A stretch of 38,455 nt of DNA from Bacillota bacterium (GCA_022770665.1 JALEHL010000132.1:1-38455), one strand, 5' to 3'; shown: positions 26,677 to 36,585, numbered from the stretch's first letter. Made by a program: numbers and translations. The notes: generated from the sequence alone by a model not told the origin.

Positions 26677-28155
26677 ATGAAATACGAAAGCACAAGAGGC
26701 AGTAAAGCATACAGAAACGCGCCGCAGGCTATTATCCGCGGCCTTGCGGAGGACAGAGGACTGTATGTCCCTTCTGAAATGCCGAAGCTTCCATGCGCCG
26801 TGGAGGAACTGACGGGAAAGACCTATCAGGAGATCGCATGCCGGATCATCGGCGCGTTTTTCGACGACTTCACAGCAGAGGAGCTGCAGGCATGCATCGA
26901 CGGCGCCTATGACAGCAAGTTTGAGGCAGAAGACATCGTACCGGTGAAGGAAGCCGGGGGCGCATATTTCCTGGAACTGTATCACGGAAAGACGGCAGCT
27001 TTCAAGGACATGGCCCTGTCCATCTTACCATATCTGATGACCACGTCCCTTCAGAAGGAGGGCGTTACGGACAAAATCTGCATTCTCACCGCCACTTCCG
27101 GCGATACGGGAAAGGCTGCACTCGAGGGATTCGCGGATGTGCCGGGAACGGAGATCATCGTATTTTATCCGTATGGAGCAGTCAGTCAGGTACAGGAGCG
27201 TCAGATGACCAGCCAGGAAGGCGCCAATACCCACGTCTACGCGCTGAAAGGAAATTTCGACAATGCGCAGACCGGCGTGAAGCAGATTTTCAATGATGAG
27301 GCCTTCGGACAGAAGCTGGCAGACATGGGCGTGCGGCTGTCTTCCGCCAACTCCATCAATATCGGACGTCTGGTGCCGCAGGTGGCATATTATGTTTACG
27401 GCTATGTGAAGCTGCTGGAGAGAGGCGTGGTGAAAGCCGGACAGCCGGTAAACATCGTGGTGCCGACCGGCAACTTCGGAAACATCCTGGCGGGATATTT
27501 TGCGAAAGAGATGGGAATTCCGGTGAAGAAGTTCATCTGCGCCTCCAACGAGAACAAGGTGCTGACCGATTTCATCAATACCGGCGTGTATGATATCCGC
27601 CGCGATTTCTTCGTGACCAATTCGCCGTCCATGGATATCCTGATCTCCAGCAATCTGGAGCGTCTTCTGTATCTGCTCAGCGGCAGAAACGGCGAGGAAG
27701 TGAAAGGCTATATGGACCGGCTGGAAAAAGAGAAGGTCTACGAAGTCAGTCCGCAGGTAAAAGAAGGCATGCGGTGCTTCTACGGCGGTTTCTGCACGGA
27801 GCAGGAAACGGAGCAGACCGTGGGACGCATGTACAGAGAGCACGGCTATCTGATGGATACTCACACCGCGGTGGCATACAAAGTGTATGAGGATTATGTC
27901 AGGGAGACCGGAGACGAAACACCGGCACTGATCGCATCCACAGCCAGCCCGTACAAGTTTGCGGAGAGCGTGGGACGGTCCATCGGGCTGGAGCCTTCTG
28001 CAGACGGGTTTGCCGCCGTCCGGGCCCTGCATGAAGCGACCGGTGTTCCCGTGGAGAAGGGCCTGAAGGGACTGGAAAACAAGCCGGTCCGTCATACGGG
28101 TGTCTGCGAGATCGGGCAGCAGGCCGCGGCAGTGCTGGAAAGCCTGAAACAGTGA
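26677..28155 (+). CDS. thrC: Threonine synthase
   Basis: MKYESTRGSKAYRNAPQAIIRGLAEDRGLYVPSEMP; YHGKTAAFKDMALS; ILTATSGDTGKAALEGF. Confidence 0.96.
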   Translation: MKYESTRGSKAYRNAPQAIIRGLAEDRGLYVPSEMPKLPCAVEELTGKTYQEIACRIIGAFFDDFTAEELQACIDGAYDSKFEAEDIVPVKEAGGAYFLELYHGKTAAFKDMALSILPYLMTTSLQKEGVTDKICILTATSGDTGKAALEGFADVPGTEIIVFYPYGAVSQVQERQMTSQEGANTHVYALKGNFDNAQTGVKQIFNDEAFGQKLADMGVRLSSANSINIGRLVPQVAYYVYGYVKLLERGVVKAGQPVNIVVPTGNFGNILAGYFAKEMGIPVKKFICASNENKVLTDFINTGVYDIRRDFFVTNSPSMDILISSNLERLLYLLSGRNGEEVKGYMDRLEKEKVYEVSPQVKEGMRCFYGGFCTEQETEQTVGRMYREHGYLMDTHTAVAYKVYEDYVRETGDETPALIASTASPYKFAESVGRSIGLEPSADGFAAVRALHEATGVPVEKGLKGLENKPVRHTGVCEIGQQAAAVLESLKQ

Positions 28156-28180
28156 CCTGAACGGTGAAAACGGAAAGTCA

Positions 28181-28212
28181 GCCGGCTGGTGCGCGAGAGA
28201 GCGTCAGCCGGC
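28181..28212 (+). terminator. Hairpin downstream of thrC
   Basis: GCCGGCTG ... CAGCCGGC followed by AAATTATATTTT. Confidence 0.45.
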
Positions 28213-28231
28213 AAATTATATTTTCAGGGGG

Positions 28232-28846
28232 ATGAAAATGAAACAGAATACATACTGGGAGCTGCCGCCGGGGTACAGCCTGCAGCGGGAAGTGAAACTG
28301 CCGGAGGACCGGAGCGCGCTGAAGATCATGGCCGTCCTGCAGCTGGTGCTGGCGGGGGCGCTGATTCTTTTCGGGGCACTCCGTCATCCGGTCCGGGAGG
28401 CTTTCTCCATGGGGGCCGCACGGACAGCAGCTGCATTCTGCATGACGGCAGCAGGAATTTTTCTCTATTTTCTGGCCCATGAATGGGTTCATGGCGTTTT
28501 TATCCGTGTGTTCACCGGGCGGAGCGCCGCGTTCGGCTTCGAGCTGAAAAAAGGAATGGCTTATGCATACAGCAAAGCGTATCTGCCCCGGATTCCCTAT
28601 GTCATCATTGCACTGGCTCCCCTGACTGTCTGGACGGCCCTGCTGGGTATGCTGCTCGGGGATGTGCCGGAAAGCTGGTTCTGGTATCTGTATCTGATCC
28701 AGATTGTCAATGTCAGCGGCGCGGCGGGGGATCTGTATGTGTCCTGGCTGACGCTGGGGATGCCGACAGAGACCCTGATTCTCGACAGCGGCATGGAAAT
28801 GAGGTTTTACTGGCCGGACGGAAAGAAACAGAAAGAAACGGAGTAG
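28232..28846 (+). CDS. DUF3267-family membrane protein, putative zincin metallopeptidase (HEWVH)
   Basis: FLYFLAHEWVHGVFIRVFTGRSAAFGFELKKGMAYAYSKAYLPRIPYVIIALAPLTVW; HExxH in a multi-TM protein. Confidence 0.75.
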   Translation: MKMKQNTYWELPPGYSLQREVKLPEDRSALKIMAVLQLVLAGALILFGALRHPVREAFSMGAARTAAAFCMTAAGIFLYFLAHEWVHGVFIRVFTGRSAAFGFELKKGMAYAYSKAYLPRIPYVIIALAPLTVWTALLGMLLGDVPESWFWYLYLIQIVNVSGAAGDLYVSWLTLGMPTETLILDSGMEMRFYWPDGKKQKETE

Positions 28847-28851
28847 GAATC

Positions 28852-30252
28852 TTGGAAGAGACACAGGTCATGCAGAACCCGCTGGGCACAGCACCGGTGG
28901 GCGCGCTGCTGCGAAAGTTCGCGCTGCCCAGCATCGTGGCGATGCTGGTGGGCGCGCTGTATAATATTGTAGACCAGTTTTTTATCGGACAAAGCATCGG
29001 GGAACTGGGAAACGCCGCTACCAATGTGGCTTTTCCGCTGAATACCAGCTGCACGGCCATCGCACTGCTGCTGGGAATCGGTGCGGCTTCTGCATTTAAC
29101 CTGACGATGGGACGCGGAAACCGTGAGAAGGCACTGTACTATATCGGGAATGCGGCGACGCTGCTGTTTGGTTTCGGACTGCTGCTCTGTCTGGTGACAG
29201 AGATCTTCCTCCGGCCGATGCTGCTTTTTTTCGGCTCCCCAGAGGATGTGCTGGGCTATGCCATGGAATATGTGCGGATCACGGCCATCGGATTTCCGTT
29301 TCTGATCCTCTCCAATGGCGGGACTCATCTGGTGCGTGCTGACGGCAGTCCCCGCTACTCCATGCTCTGCAACCTGTCCGGCGCCATCCTGAACACGATC
29401 CTGGATCCAATCTTCATATTCGGACTGAATATGGGCATGTCCGGCGCGGCGCTGGCAACGATCCTGGGACAGATCTTTGCAGGGATTCTGGTGATCCGGT
29501 ATCTGCGCGGGTACCATTCAGGCAGACTGACTGCAAAACATATTCGCCCGCAGCGGGACATCGCCGGCTATGCCATGAGTCTGGGACTTGCACCATTCCT
29601 GAACCAGATCGCGATGATGGTGGTGCAGGTCGTGATGAACAATTCTCTGACCTGGTATGGCGCCAGATCGGTTTATGGAGAGTCGATTCCTCTGGCGTGT
29701 TCGGGAATCATCAACAAGGTCGGCTTCCTGTTCTTTTCCATCTGCATCGGGATCGCCCAGGGAATGCAGCCGATCTCCAGCTTTAATTACGGTGCGGAGA
29801 AATACGGACGGGTGCGTCAGGTTCTGAAGCTGAGCCTGATGTCCGGCTCTGTCGTCTGTATTCTGGCATTCTGCCTTTTTCAGCTGTTTCCGCGACAGAT
29901 CATCGGATTTTTCGGTGACGGATCGGATCTGTACTTTACCTTTGCGCAGCGGTATTTCCGAATCTATATGTTCTTCACGTTTCTGAATAACATTCAGCCG
30001 CTGTCTTCGACGTTCTTCACCTCCATCGGCATGCCGGGGAAGGGGGCTTTCCTGTCCCTGACGAGGCAGATCCTGTTCCTGCTGCCGCTGATCGTGGTGC
30101 TGCCGCTGTTTCTGGGCATCGACGGGATCATGTACGCGGGACCGGTGGCGGATCTGCTGGCAGCACTGATCGCTGCGCTGATGCTCAGAAGGCAGATGGG
30201 GAAAATGAAAGAGAACATCGCCGGAAAGAAAGATTTTGACGGAAAAGATTGA
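28852..30252 (+). CDS. MATE-family efflux transporter
   Basis: ALPSIVAMLVGALYNIVDQFFIGQSIGELGNAATNVAFPL; SFNYGAEKYGRVRQVLKLSL. TTG start (LEETQVMQNPLG) inside the longer track ORF 28483-30252. Confidence 0.92.
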   Translation: MEETQVMQNPLGTAPVGALLRKFALPSIVAMLVGALYNIVDQFFIGQSIGELGNAATNVAFPLNTSCTAIALLLGIGAASAFNLTMGRGNREKALYYIGNAATLLFGFGLLLCLVTEIFLRPMLLFFGSPEDVLGYAMEYVRITAIGFPFLILSNGGTHLVRADGSPRYSMLCNLSGAILNTILDPIFIFGLNMGMSGAALATILGQIFAGILVIRYLRGYHSGRLTAKHIRPQRDIAGYAMSLGLAPFLNQIAMMVVQVVMNNSLTWYGARSVYGESIPLACSGIINKVGFLFFSICIGIAQGMQPISSFNYGAEKYGRVRQVLKLSLMSGSVVCILAFCLFQLFPRQIIGFFGDGSDLYFTFAQRYFRIYMFFTFLNNIQPLSSTFFTSIGMPGKGAFLSLTRQILFLLPLIVVLPLFLGIDGIMYAGPVADLLAALIAALMLRRQMGKMKENIAGKKDFDGKD

Positions 30253-30278
30253 CCGAGGGCCGGATTCTATTGTATAAT
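30249..30278 (+). promoter_or_regulatory. Sigma-A-like promoter for the SCIFF precursor gene
   Basis: TTGACC - 18 nt - TATAAT, overlapping the MATE stop codon. Confidence 0.6.
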
Positions 30279-30315
30279 ATAAACGTTATTTTGTCTTGAA
30301 AGGAGGACGTATCTC

Positions 30316-30462
30316 ATGAAACGTATCGAGACGATCAATACCCGTGATCTGGCAGTCAGTGCACAGAACGGCGGCTGCGGCGAATGCCAGACTTCCTGCC
30401 AGTCCGCCTGCAAAACCTCTTGCGGTGTTGCAAATCAGGCTTGCGAGAACGCAAATAAATAA
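30316..30462 (+). CDS. scfA: SCIFF (six-cysteine) ranthipeptide precursor, 48 aa
   Basis: MKRIETINTRDLAVSAQNGGCGECQTSCQSACKTSCGVANQACENANK; six Cys; SD AGGAGG; immediately upstream of the SCIFF maturase. Missing from the ORF track because of length. Confidence 0.93.
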   Translation: MKRIETINTRDLAVSAQNGGCGECQTSCQSACKTSCGVANQACENANK

Positions 30463-30470
30463 TCAGCCGT

Positions 30471-30498
30471 TACCGCCTGTGCTGCTGCACAGGCGGTA
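30471..30498 (+). promoter_or_regulatory. Perfect 12-bp intercistronic hairpin between precursor and maturase
   Basis: TACCGCCTGTGC-TGCT-GCACAGGCGGTA. Confidence 0.85.
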
Positions 30499-30525
30499 GT
30501 TCTATCCAGAGAAAGGAATACTACT

Positions 30526-31902
30526 TTGATACATCAGTATAAATTAAACGGATATAATATTGTGTTGGATGTGTACTCCGGTTCGATCCATGTGGTGGAT
30601 GATGTGGCATACGATATGATCGCCATGTATGAGACTGCATCGCCGGAAGAGATCATAGATGCGATGCTGGAGAAATACGGGGACCGGCCGGATGTGACGG
30701 AGGAGGATCTTCGGGAATGCATTTCGGATATCGAGGAGCTGAAACGGCAGAAGAAGCTTTTCAGTGAAGACCTGTTCCAGGGAATCGCATCGGATTTTAA
30801 AAACCGGTCCCATGACATCAAGGCCCTGTGCCTTCATGTGGCCCACAGCTGCAACCTGAACTGTCAGTACTGCTTTGCCAGTCAGGGGAAATACCATGGA
30901 GAACGGGCCCTCATGTCCTTTGAGGTCGCCAAGCAGGCCATGGATTTTCTGGTGGCAAACTCGGGTGACCATGTAAATCTGGAGGTTGACTTTTTCGGCG
31001 GCGAGCCTCTGATGAACTTCGAGGTGGTGAAGCAGACGGTCGCCTATGCCCGCAGCATTGAGAAGGAGGCCGGAAAGAACTTCCGCTTCACGCTGACCAC
31101 CAACGGCATGGATGTCAATGATGAAGTCATTGAATTTGCCAACCGGGAATGTCATAATGTGGTCATGAGCATTGACGGACGGAAAGAAGTCCATGATCAC
31201 CTTCGGAAAGATTACCAGGGAAACGGAAGCTATGACCGGATCGTGCCGAAGTTCCAGGAATTCGCAAAGCGCCGGGGCGGAAAGGACTACTATGTGCGGG
31301 GAACCTTCACCCATAACAATACAGATTTCACCAATGACATCTTCCACCTGGCGGATCTGGGCTTCACCCAGCTTTCCATGGAACCGGTGGTATGCAGTCC
31401 GGAGGATCCGTACGCGCTGACGAAGGAGGACCTTCCGGTTCTGTTTGAACAGTACGAGATTCTGGCGAAGGAGATGCTGCGGCGGAAAAAGGAGGGCCGT
31501 CCGATCACGTTCTACCACTATATGATCGATCTGACCCATGGCCCGTGCATTCACAAGCGCATCGCCGGCTGCGGCAGCGGAACGGAATACTTCGCAGTGA
31601 CACCGTGGGGCGACCTGTATCCCTGCCATCAGTTCGTCGGGGATGAAGCCTACCGGATGGGAAATGTCTGGGACGGTGTCACCAATCTCCAGATCCAGGA
31701 GAAATTCCGCCAGTGCAATGTCTATGCGCGGAAGGAATGCGACGACTGCTGGGCGCGGCTCTTCTGCTCCGGCGGATGCGCCGCCAACGCATATCATGCC
31801 GCCGGCGATATCCGCGGTGTCTACGACTATGGATGCCAGCTGTTCCGCAAGCGGATGGAATGTGCCATCATGCTGCAGGTGGCAGAGCAGAAGGAACGGT
31901 AA
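30526..31902 (+). CDS. scfB: Thioether-forming SCIFF maturase (radical SAM/SPASM, N-terminal RRE-like region)
   Basis: CNLNCQYCFASQGKYHGERALM (CxxxCxxC), FFGGEPLMNFEVVKQ, SPASM cysteines CGSGTEYFAVTPWGDLYPCHQF...CDDCWARLFCSGGCAANAYHAAGDI; TTG start. Confidence 0.95.
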   Translation: MIHQYKLNGYNIVLDVYSGSIHVVDDVAYDMIAMYETASPEEIIDAMLEKYGDRPDVTEEDLRECISDIEELKRQKKLFSEDLFQGIASDFKNRSHDIKALCLHVAHSCNLNCQYCFASQGKYHGERALMSFEVAKQAMDFLVANSGDHVNLEVDFFGGEPLMNFEVVKQTVAYARSIEKEAGKNFRFTLTTNGMDVNDEVIEFANRECHNVVMSIDGRKEVHDHLRKDYQGNGSYDRIVPKFQEFAKRRGGKDYYVRGTFTHNNTDFTNDIFHLADLGFTQLSMEPVVCSPEDPYALTKEDLPVLFEQYEILAKEMLRRKKEGRPITFYHYMIDLTHGPCIHKRIAGCGSGTEYFAVTPWGDLYPCHQFVGDEAYRMGNVWDGVTNLQIQEKFRQCNVYARKECDDCWARLFCSGGCAANAYHAAGDIRGVYDYGCQLFRKRMECAIMLQVAEQKER

Positions 31903-31905
31903 GCG

Positions 31906-33249
31906 ATGACAGAGTATATTCTGATCGGCAGCTGCATGCTGTGCTGCGCAGCGGTACTGATCCTGCTGCTTCGCATGAACGCTTCCGAAAAAGGCGCGGT
32001 GCGGCGTCAGGAAGAGCTGAAGCAGGAAATCCGGGAGCTGCGCAGAGATAACCAGGAACTTCGTCGGGAAAATCAGGAACTGATCCAGCAGTCTTTCCGC
32101 ACGTTCGGAGAACTGATCTCCTCAAACCAGAAGTCCTCCGCCGAAAACATGGATCAGCGGCTGTTTGAGCTGAACACCCGGTTCAGTCATATGGCGGTGG
32201 AAAATGAGCAGAAGCTGGAAAACATCCGCAGCACGATGGAAAAGAAAATCACGGATCTGACAGCGGATAACAGCCGGCAGCTTTCAGAAATGCGGCAGAC
32301 GGTGGACGAAAAACTGCAGAAAACACTGGAGAACCGCATCACCCAGTCTTTTCAGCTGGTAAGCCAGCGGCTTGAGCAGGTCTATAAAGGACTGGGAGAA
32401 ATGCAGAACCTGGCAGCCGGTGTGGGTGATCTGAAGAAGGTGCTCAGCAATGTAAAGACCCGGGGGATTCTCGGCGAGGTGCAGCTTTCTGCAATTCTGG
32501 AGCAGATCCTTTCTCCGGAGCAGTATGCGGAAAATGTCCGCACGAAGCACAGCGGCAGCGAGCGGGTGGAATTCGCCGTAAAGCTGCCGGGCGACGACGA
32601 GGGGACGGTCTGGCTGCCCATCGATGCCAAATTCCCGGGCGATGCCTATGCAGCCCTGGCGGACGCCTATGAGGCAGGAGATCCGGCGGCGATCGAGACA
32701 GCAGGAAAGAATCTGGAAAAAGTCATTAAATCCGAAGCACGGGATATTCATGAAAAATATGTGGACCCGCCGTACACCACGGATTTTGCCATCATGTTCC
32801 TTCCGTTCGAGGGGCTGTATGCGGAGGTGGTGCGCCGGGGACTGCTGGAAGTGCTGCAGAGAGAATATAAGGTCAACATTGCGGGCCCGACCACCATGGC
32901 GGCTCTGCTGAACAGCCTGCAGATGGGCTTCCGGACACTGGCGATCCAGAAGCATTCCAGCGAGGTCTGGGATGTGCTGGGCGCGGTGAAAACGGAGTTT
33001 GACAAATTCGGCACTGTGCTGCAGCAGACACAGAACCGGATCAGCCAGGCCAATGCGGAGCTGGACAAGCTGATCGGCACCCGGACCCGGAGCATACAGA
33101 GAAAGCTGCGGGGCGTCACGGCTATCGACGAGCGGCAGTCGGCGAAGCTTCTGGAGCTGGACGACACGGACACAGAAGATACACAGGATACAGAAGCTTG
33201 TGAAGATGCGGATCCCGGAATCTGTTCCGGACCCGGTCCTTCCGCGTAG
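31906..33249 (+). CDS. rmuC: DNA recombination protein RmuC
   Basis: N-terminal TM and coiled coil; TRGILGEVQLSAILEQILSPEQYAENV; IDAKFPGDAY; FAIMFLPFEGLYAEVVRR. Confidence 0.95.
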   Translation: MTEYILIGSCMLCCAAVLILLLRMNASEKGAVRRQEELKQEIRELRRDNQELRRENQELIQQSFRTFGELISSNQKSSAENMDQRLFELNTRFSHMAVENEQKLENIRSTMEKKITDLTADNSRQLSEMRQTVDEKLQKTLENRITQSFQLVSQRLEQVYKGLGEMQNLAAGVGDLKKVLSNVKTRGILGEVQLSAILEQILSPEQYAENVRTKHSGSERVEFAVKLPGDDEGTVWLPIDAKFPGDAYAALADAYEAGDPAAIETAGKNLEKVIKSEARDIHEKYVDPPYTTDFAIMFLPFEGLYAEVVRRGLLEVLQREYKVNIAGPTTMAALLNSLQMGFRTLAIQKHSSEVWDVLGAVKTEFDKFGTVLQQTQNRISQANAELDKLIGTRTRSIQRKLRGVTAIDERQSAKLLELDDTDTEDTQDTEACEDADPGICSGPGPSA

Positions 33250-33285
33250 ATTCCGCAGCATCGGAGAGGGAGAGAGAAACAGAAG

Positions 33286-34062
33286 ATGAAAATTTTTGCG
33301 ATCGGTGATCCCCACCTGTCCTTCGGTGAAGGGGTGCAGAAACCCATGGACATTTTCGGCGGACAGTGGGTCGGCCATACAGAAAAGCTGGAGCAGAACT
33401 GGAGGGCAGAAGTCCGTCCGGAAGACACTGTCATTCTCTGCGGAGATATCTCCTGGGGACTGAAACTGGAAGAAGCAAGGGCTGACCTGGACTGGATCCA
33501 CGATCTTCCGGGAAAGAAGCTCCTGTTTAAAGGCAACCATGATCTGTGGTGGCAGGCGATCAGCCGGCTGAACCGCCTGTATGACGACGGCACGATGCTC
33601 TTCCTGCAGAACCGGTGCTTCGTGGCGGAGGATCCTGAAAGCGGAAGACGGGCGGCGATCTGCGGCACACGGGGCTGGACCTGCCCGGGCAGCGAGGGTT
33701 TCGGCGATCATGACCGGAAAATTTATGAACGGGAGCTGCTGCGGCTCCGGTTTTCCCTGGAGGAAGGAAGAAGATCCGGTGCAGAGCAACTGATCGGTGT
33801 GCTTCATTTCCCGCCGACCAATGATATGCAGCAGGAGAGCGGATTCACACAGCTGATGCGGGAGTATGGAGTAAAAACCTGCGTTTACGGTCATCTTCAC
33901 GGAAAAGATGCGTACCGGCACGGAATGCAGGGTATCTATAATGGTGTAGAGTACCGGCTGGTCTCTCTGGATTATGTGGAAGGCATGCCGAGGGAGATTC
34001 TGGATCTGAATCGGGATCCGGCGCCGGGAGAAAAGAAGAATTCGAAGGAGGGGTTGGAATGA
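33286..34062 (+). CDS. Calcineurin-like metallophosphoesterase
   Basis: MKIFAIGDPHLSFG; CGDISWGLKLEEA; LFKGNHDLWW; VYGHLHG. Confidence 0.93.
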   Translation: MKIFAIGDPHLSFGEGVQKPMDIFGGQWVGHTEKLEQNWRAEVRPEDTVILCGDISWGLKLEEARADLDWIHDLPGKKLLFKGNHDLWWQAISRLNRLYDDGTMLFLQNRCFVAEDPESGRRAAICGTRGWTCPGSEGFGDHDRKIYERELLRLRFSLEEGRRSGAEQLIGVLHFPPTNDMQQESGFTQLMREYGVKTCVYGHLHGKDAYRHGMQGIYNGVEYRLVSLDYVEGMPREILDLNRDPAPGEKKNSKEGLE

Positions 34063-35231
34063 AAAAAGCAGTTGTCATCGTTACAGACAGTTTAGGAGCA
34101 GGCGCGCTGCCGGATGCAGCCGCATACGGCGATGCGGGCGCAGACACCTTCGGGCATATCTGGGAAGCCTGCGGCGGCCTGAAGATTCCGAATCTTCTGA
34201 AACTTGGATGGGGAAACATCGACGGGATTTGCGGCGGACGGCTTGCAGTGAAGGATCCGCAGGGGTGCTTCGGCAAAATGGCGGAGATCTCCCGCGGCAA
34301 GGACACGACCACAGGGCACTGGGAAATTGCCGGTCTTCGGACCGATGTGCCTTTCAAAACATATCCGCAGGGTTTTCCGGCGGCGTTTATGGAAAAATTT
34401 CAGGCGGAGATCGGACGGGAATGCCTGGGAAACTATCCGGCATCCGGCACGGAGATCATCGAAACACTGGGACCGGAGCATGAAGCGACCGGAAAACCGA
34501 TCGTATACACTTCTGCAGACAGCGTTTTTCAGATTGCGGCAAATACGGATGTGATTCCGCTGGAGGAGCTGTATGCGATCTGCCGGACGGCCCGTCGGCT
34601 TCTGACAGGGGACTGGGCCTGCGGCAGAGTCATCGCCCGTCCGTACATCATGAAAAACGGAAAACGGGAGAGAACCAGCGACCGCCGGGATTATGCCGTC
34701 ACACCGCCGGCAGACACGACACTGGATCTGGTGGCGGCTGCAGGGAAAACCGTATACGGTGTCGGAAAGATCGGCGATATTTTCAATCAGAAGGGCCTGA
34801 CAGAAAGCGTGCATACGGTCAGCAATATGGACGGCGTCGACAAGACCATAGAAGCGCTGGGCATGGATTTTGAGGGATTCCTGTTCACGAACCTGGTCGA
34901 CTTTGATTCCAAGTACGGTCACCGGAGAGATCCGGAAGGATACGGCCGCTGCATCGAGGAGTTTGATGCGCGGATTCCGGAAATTCTGGACGCACTGGGA
35001 GAAGAGGATATCCTGATGATCTGCGCCGATCACGGCAATGATCCGACTGCGCCGGGCACCGATCACACCAGAGAATATGTGCCGCTGCTGGTTTACGGCA
35101 GAGGCTGCAGAAGCGGTGTGAACCTGGGAATCCGCAGGACGTTCGCGGATATCGGCGCGACAGTCAGCGACTTTCTGGGTGCAGAGTCCACCGGCATAGG
35201 GGAAAGCTTTAAGGAGGCGATTCTGAAATGA
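34059..35231 (+). CDS. deoB: Phosphopentomutase
   Basis: KAVVIVTDSLGAGALPDAAAYGDAGADTFGHI; GKDTTTGHWEIAGL; ADHGNDPTAPGTDHTREYVPLL; 4-bp overlaps with both neighbours. Confidence 0.97.
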   Translation: MKKAVVIVTDSLGAGALPDAAAYGDAGADTFGHIWEACGGLKIPNLLKLGWGNIDGICGGRLAVKDPQGCFGKMAEISRGKDTTTGHWEIAGLRTDVPFKTYPQGFPAAFMEKFQAEIGRECLGNYPASGTEIIETLGPEHEATGKPIVYTSADSVFQIAANTDVIPLEELYAICRTARRLLTGDWACGRVIARPYIMKNGKRERTSDRRDYAVTPPADTTLDLVAAAGKTVYGVGKIGDIFNQKGLTESVHTVSNMDGVDKTIEALGMDFEGFLFTNLVDFDSKYGHRRDPEGYGRCIEEFDARIPEILDALGEEDILMICADHGNDPTAPGTDHTREYVPLLVYGRGCRSGVNLGIRRTFADIGATVSDFLGAESTGIGESFKEAILK

Positions 35232-36550
35232 ACATGGTTGCACTGATTCAGAAAAAAAAGGACGGAAAGGCCCTGCAGCGGGAGGAGATCCAGTGGATCA
35301 TCGACGGCTATGTGGCCGGCAGCATTCCGGACTATCAGATTTCAGCGCTCCTGATGGCAATCTGCTTTCAGGGGCTGGATAAAGAGGAAACGTTTGCTCT
35401 CACAGAAGCAATGCGCGATTCCGGCGACACGATTGATTTGTCACCAATTAATGGGATCAAGGTTGACAAACATTCCACCGGCGGCGTAGGGGATAAAACA
35501 ACCCTGGTTGTAGCACCGCTGGCATCCGCCTGCGGCGTACCTGTGGCGAAGATGAGCGGACGCGGCCTCGGCTTTACCGGCGGCACGGTGGATAAGATGG
35601 AATCCATTCCGGGATTCCGCACCACGCTGGAACCGTCGGAATTTCTGGCGCAGGTCAATGCGATCGGCATGGCTGTCATCGGGCAGACAGCCCATATCAC
35701 GCCGGCAGACAAAAAGCTGTATGCACTGCGGGATGTGACGGCGACTGTGGACAATTTCGGCCTCATCGCCTCCAGCATTATGAGTAAGAAGCTGGCGGCC
35801 GGCAGTGATGCCATCGTCCTTGATGTAAAGGTTGGCGACGGCGCGTTCATGGAAAATCTGGAGGATGCGGTGACACTGGCGAAACTGATGGTGGAAATCG
35901 GTAATTCCGCCGGACGTCGTACGGTGGCGGCCATTACAGAGATGGGACAGCCCCTGGGTAAGGCAGTAGGAAACAGCCTGGAAGTGATAGAGGCCATCGA
36001 GACCCTGAAAGGAAACGGCCCTGCGGATATCACGGAGCTGGCACTGAAACTGTCCGGCATTATGGTGTACCTGGGCGGAAAGGCATCATCCCTGGAAGAA
36101 GGCATGGAGAAGACCCGGGCGGCGCTCACAGACGGCAGAGGGCTTTCCCAGCTGCGACGGTTTATCGCGGCGCAGGGAGGGAATGAAGCTGTGGTGGATG
36201 ATTACAGCCTGTTCCCGCAGCACACGGTGGAGAAGAAGCTGACGGCGGAGACATCCGGCTATGTGCACCGGATCGAGGCCAGATGTATCGGGCTGGCATC
36301 ACAGCATACCGGTGCAGGCAGAGCGACGAAAGAGGATACGGTGGATCTGTCTGCCGGAGTCTATGTTCACAGAAAAGTGGGCGATGCGGTACAGGCCGGT
36401 GAAGTTCTGGCCACCTTCTACGGCAATGATGAGGCGAAAGTGGATGCGGCCGCAGCAGAGGCATCGAAGGCATTCACCATCGGAACGGATCCCGTGGAGG
36501 CGCCGAAGCTGATCAAAGAGATCATCGGGCTGGAAACAGAATGGAATTAA
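35228..36550 (+). CDS. pdp: Pyrimidine-nucleoside phosphorylase
   Basis: IIDGYVAGSIPDYQISALLMAI; VDKHSTGGVGDKTTLVVAPL; SGRGLGFTGGTVDKMESIPG. Confidence 0.95.
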   Translation: MNMVALIQKKKDGKALQREEIQWIIDGYVAGSIPDYQISALLMAICFQGLDKEETFALTEAMRDSGDTIDLSPINGIKVDKHSTGGVGDKTTLVVAPLASACGVPVAKMSGRGLGFTGGTVDKMESIPGFRTTLEPSEFLAQVNAIGMAVIGQTAHITPADKKLYALRDVTATVDNFGLIASSIMSKKLAAGSDAIVLDVKVGDGAFMENLEDAVTLAKLMVEIGNSAGRRTVAAITEMGQPLGKAVGNSLEVIEAIETLKGNGPADITELALKLSGIMVYLGGKASSLEEGMEKTRAALTDGRGLSQLRRFIAAQGGNEAVVDDYSLFPQHTVEKKLTAETSGYVHRIEARCIGLASQHTGAGRATKEDTVDLSAGVYVHRKVGDAVQAGEVLATFYGNDEAKVDAAAAEASKAFTIGTDPVEAPKLIKEIIGLETEWN

Positions 36551-36585
36551 AATGGAAATAAAACGGATAGAAAATGGAAATTCCC

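Noticed and set aside
30544-31797. 417-aa minus-strand ORF opposite the SCIFF maturase
   Set aside because: Shadow of a strongly supported radical SAM gene.
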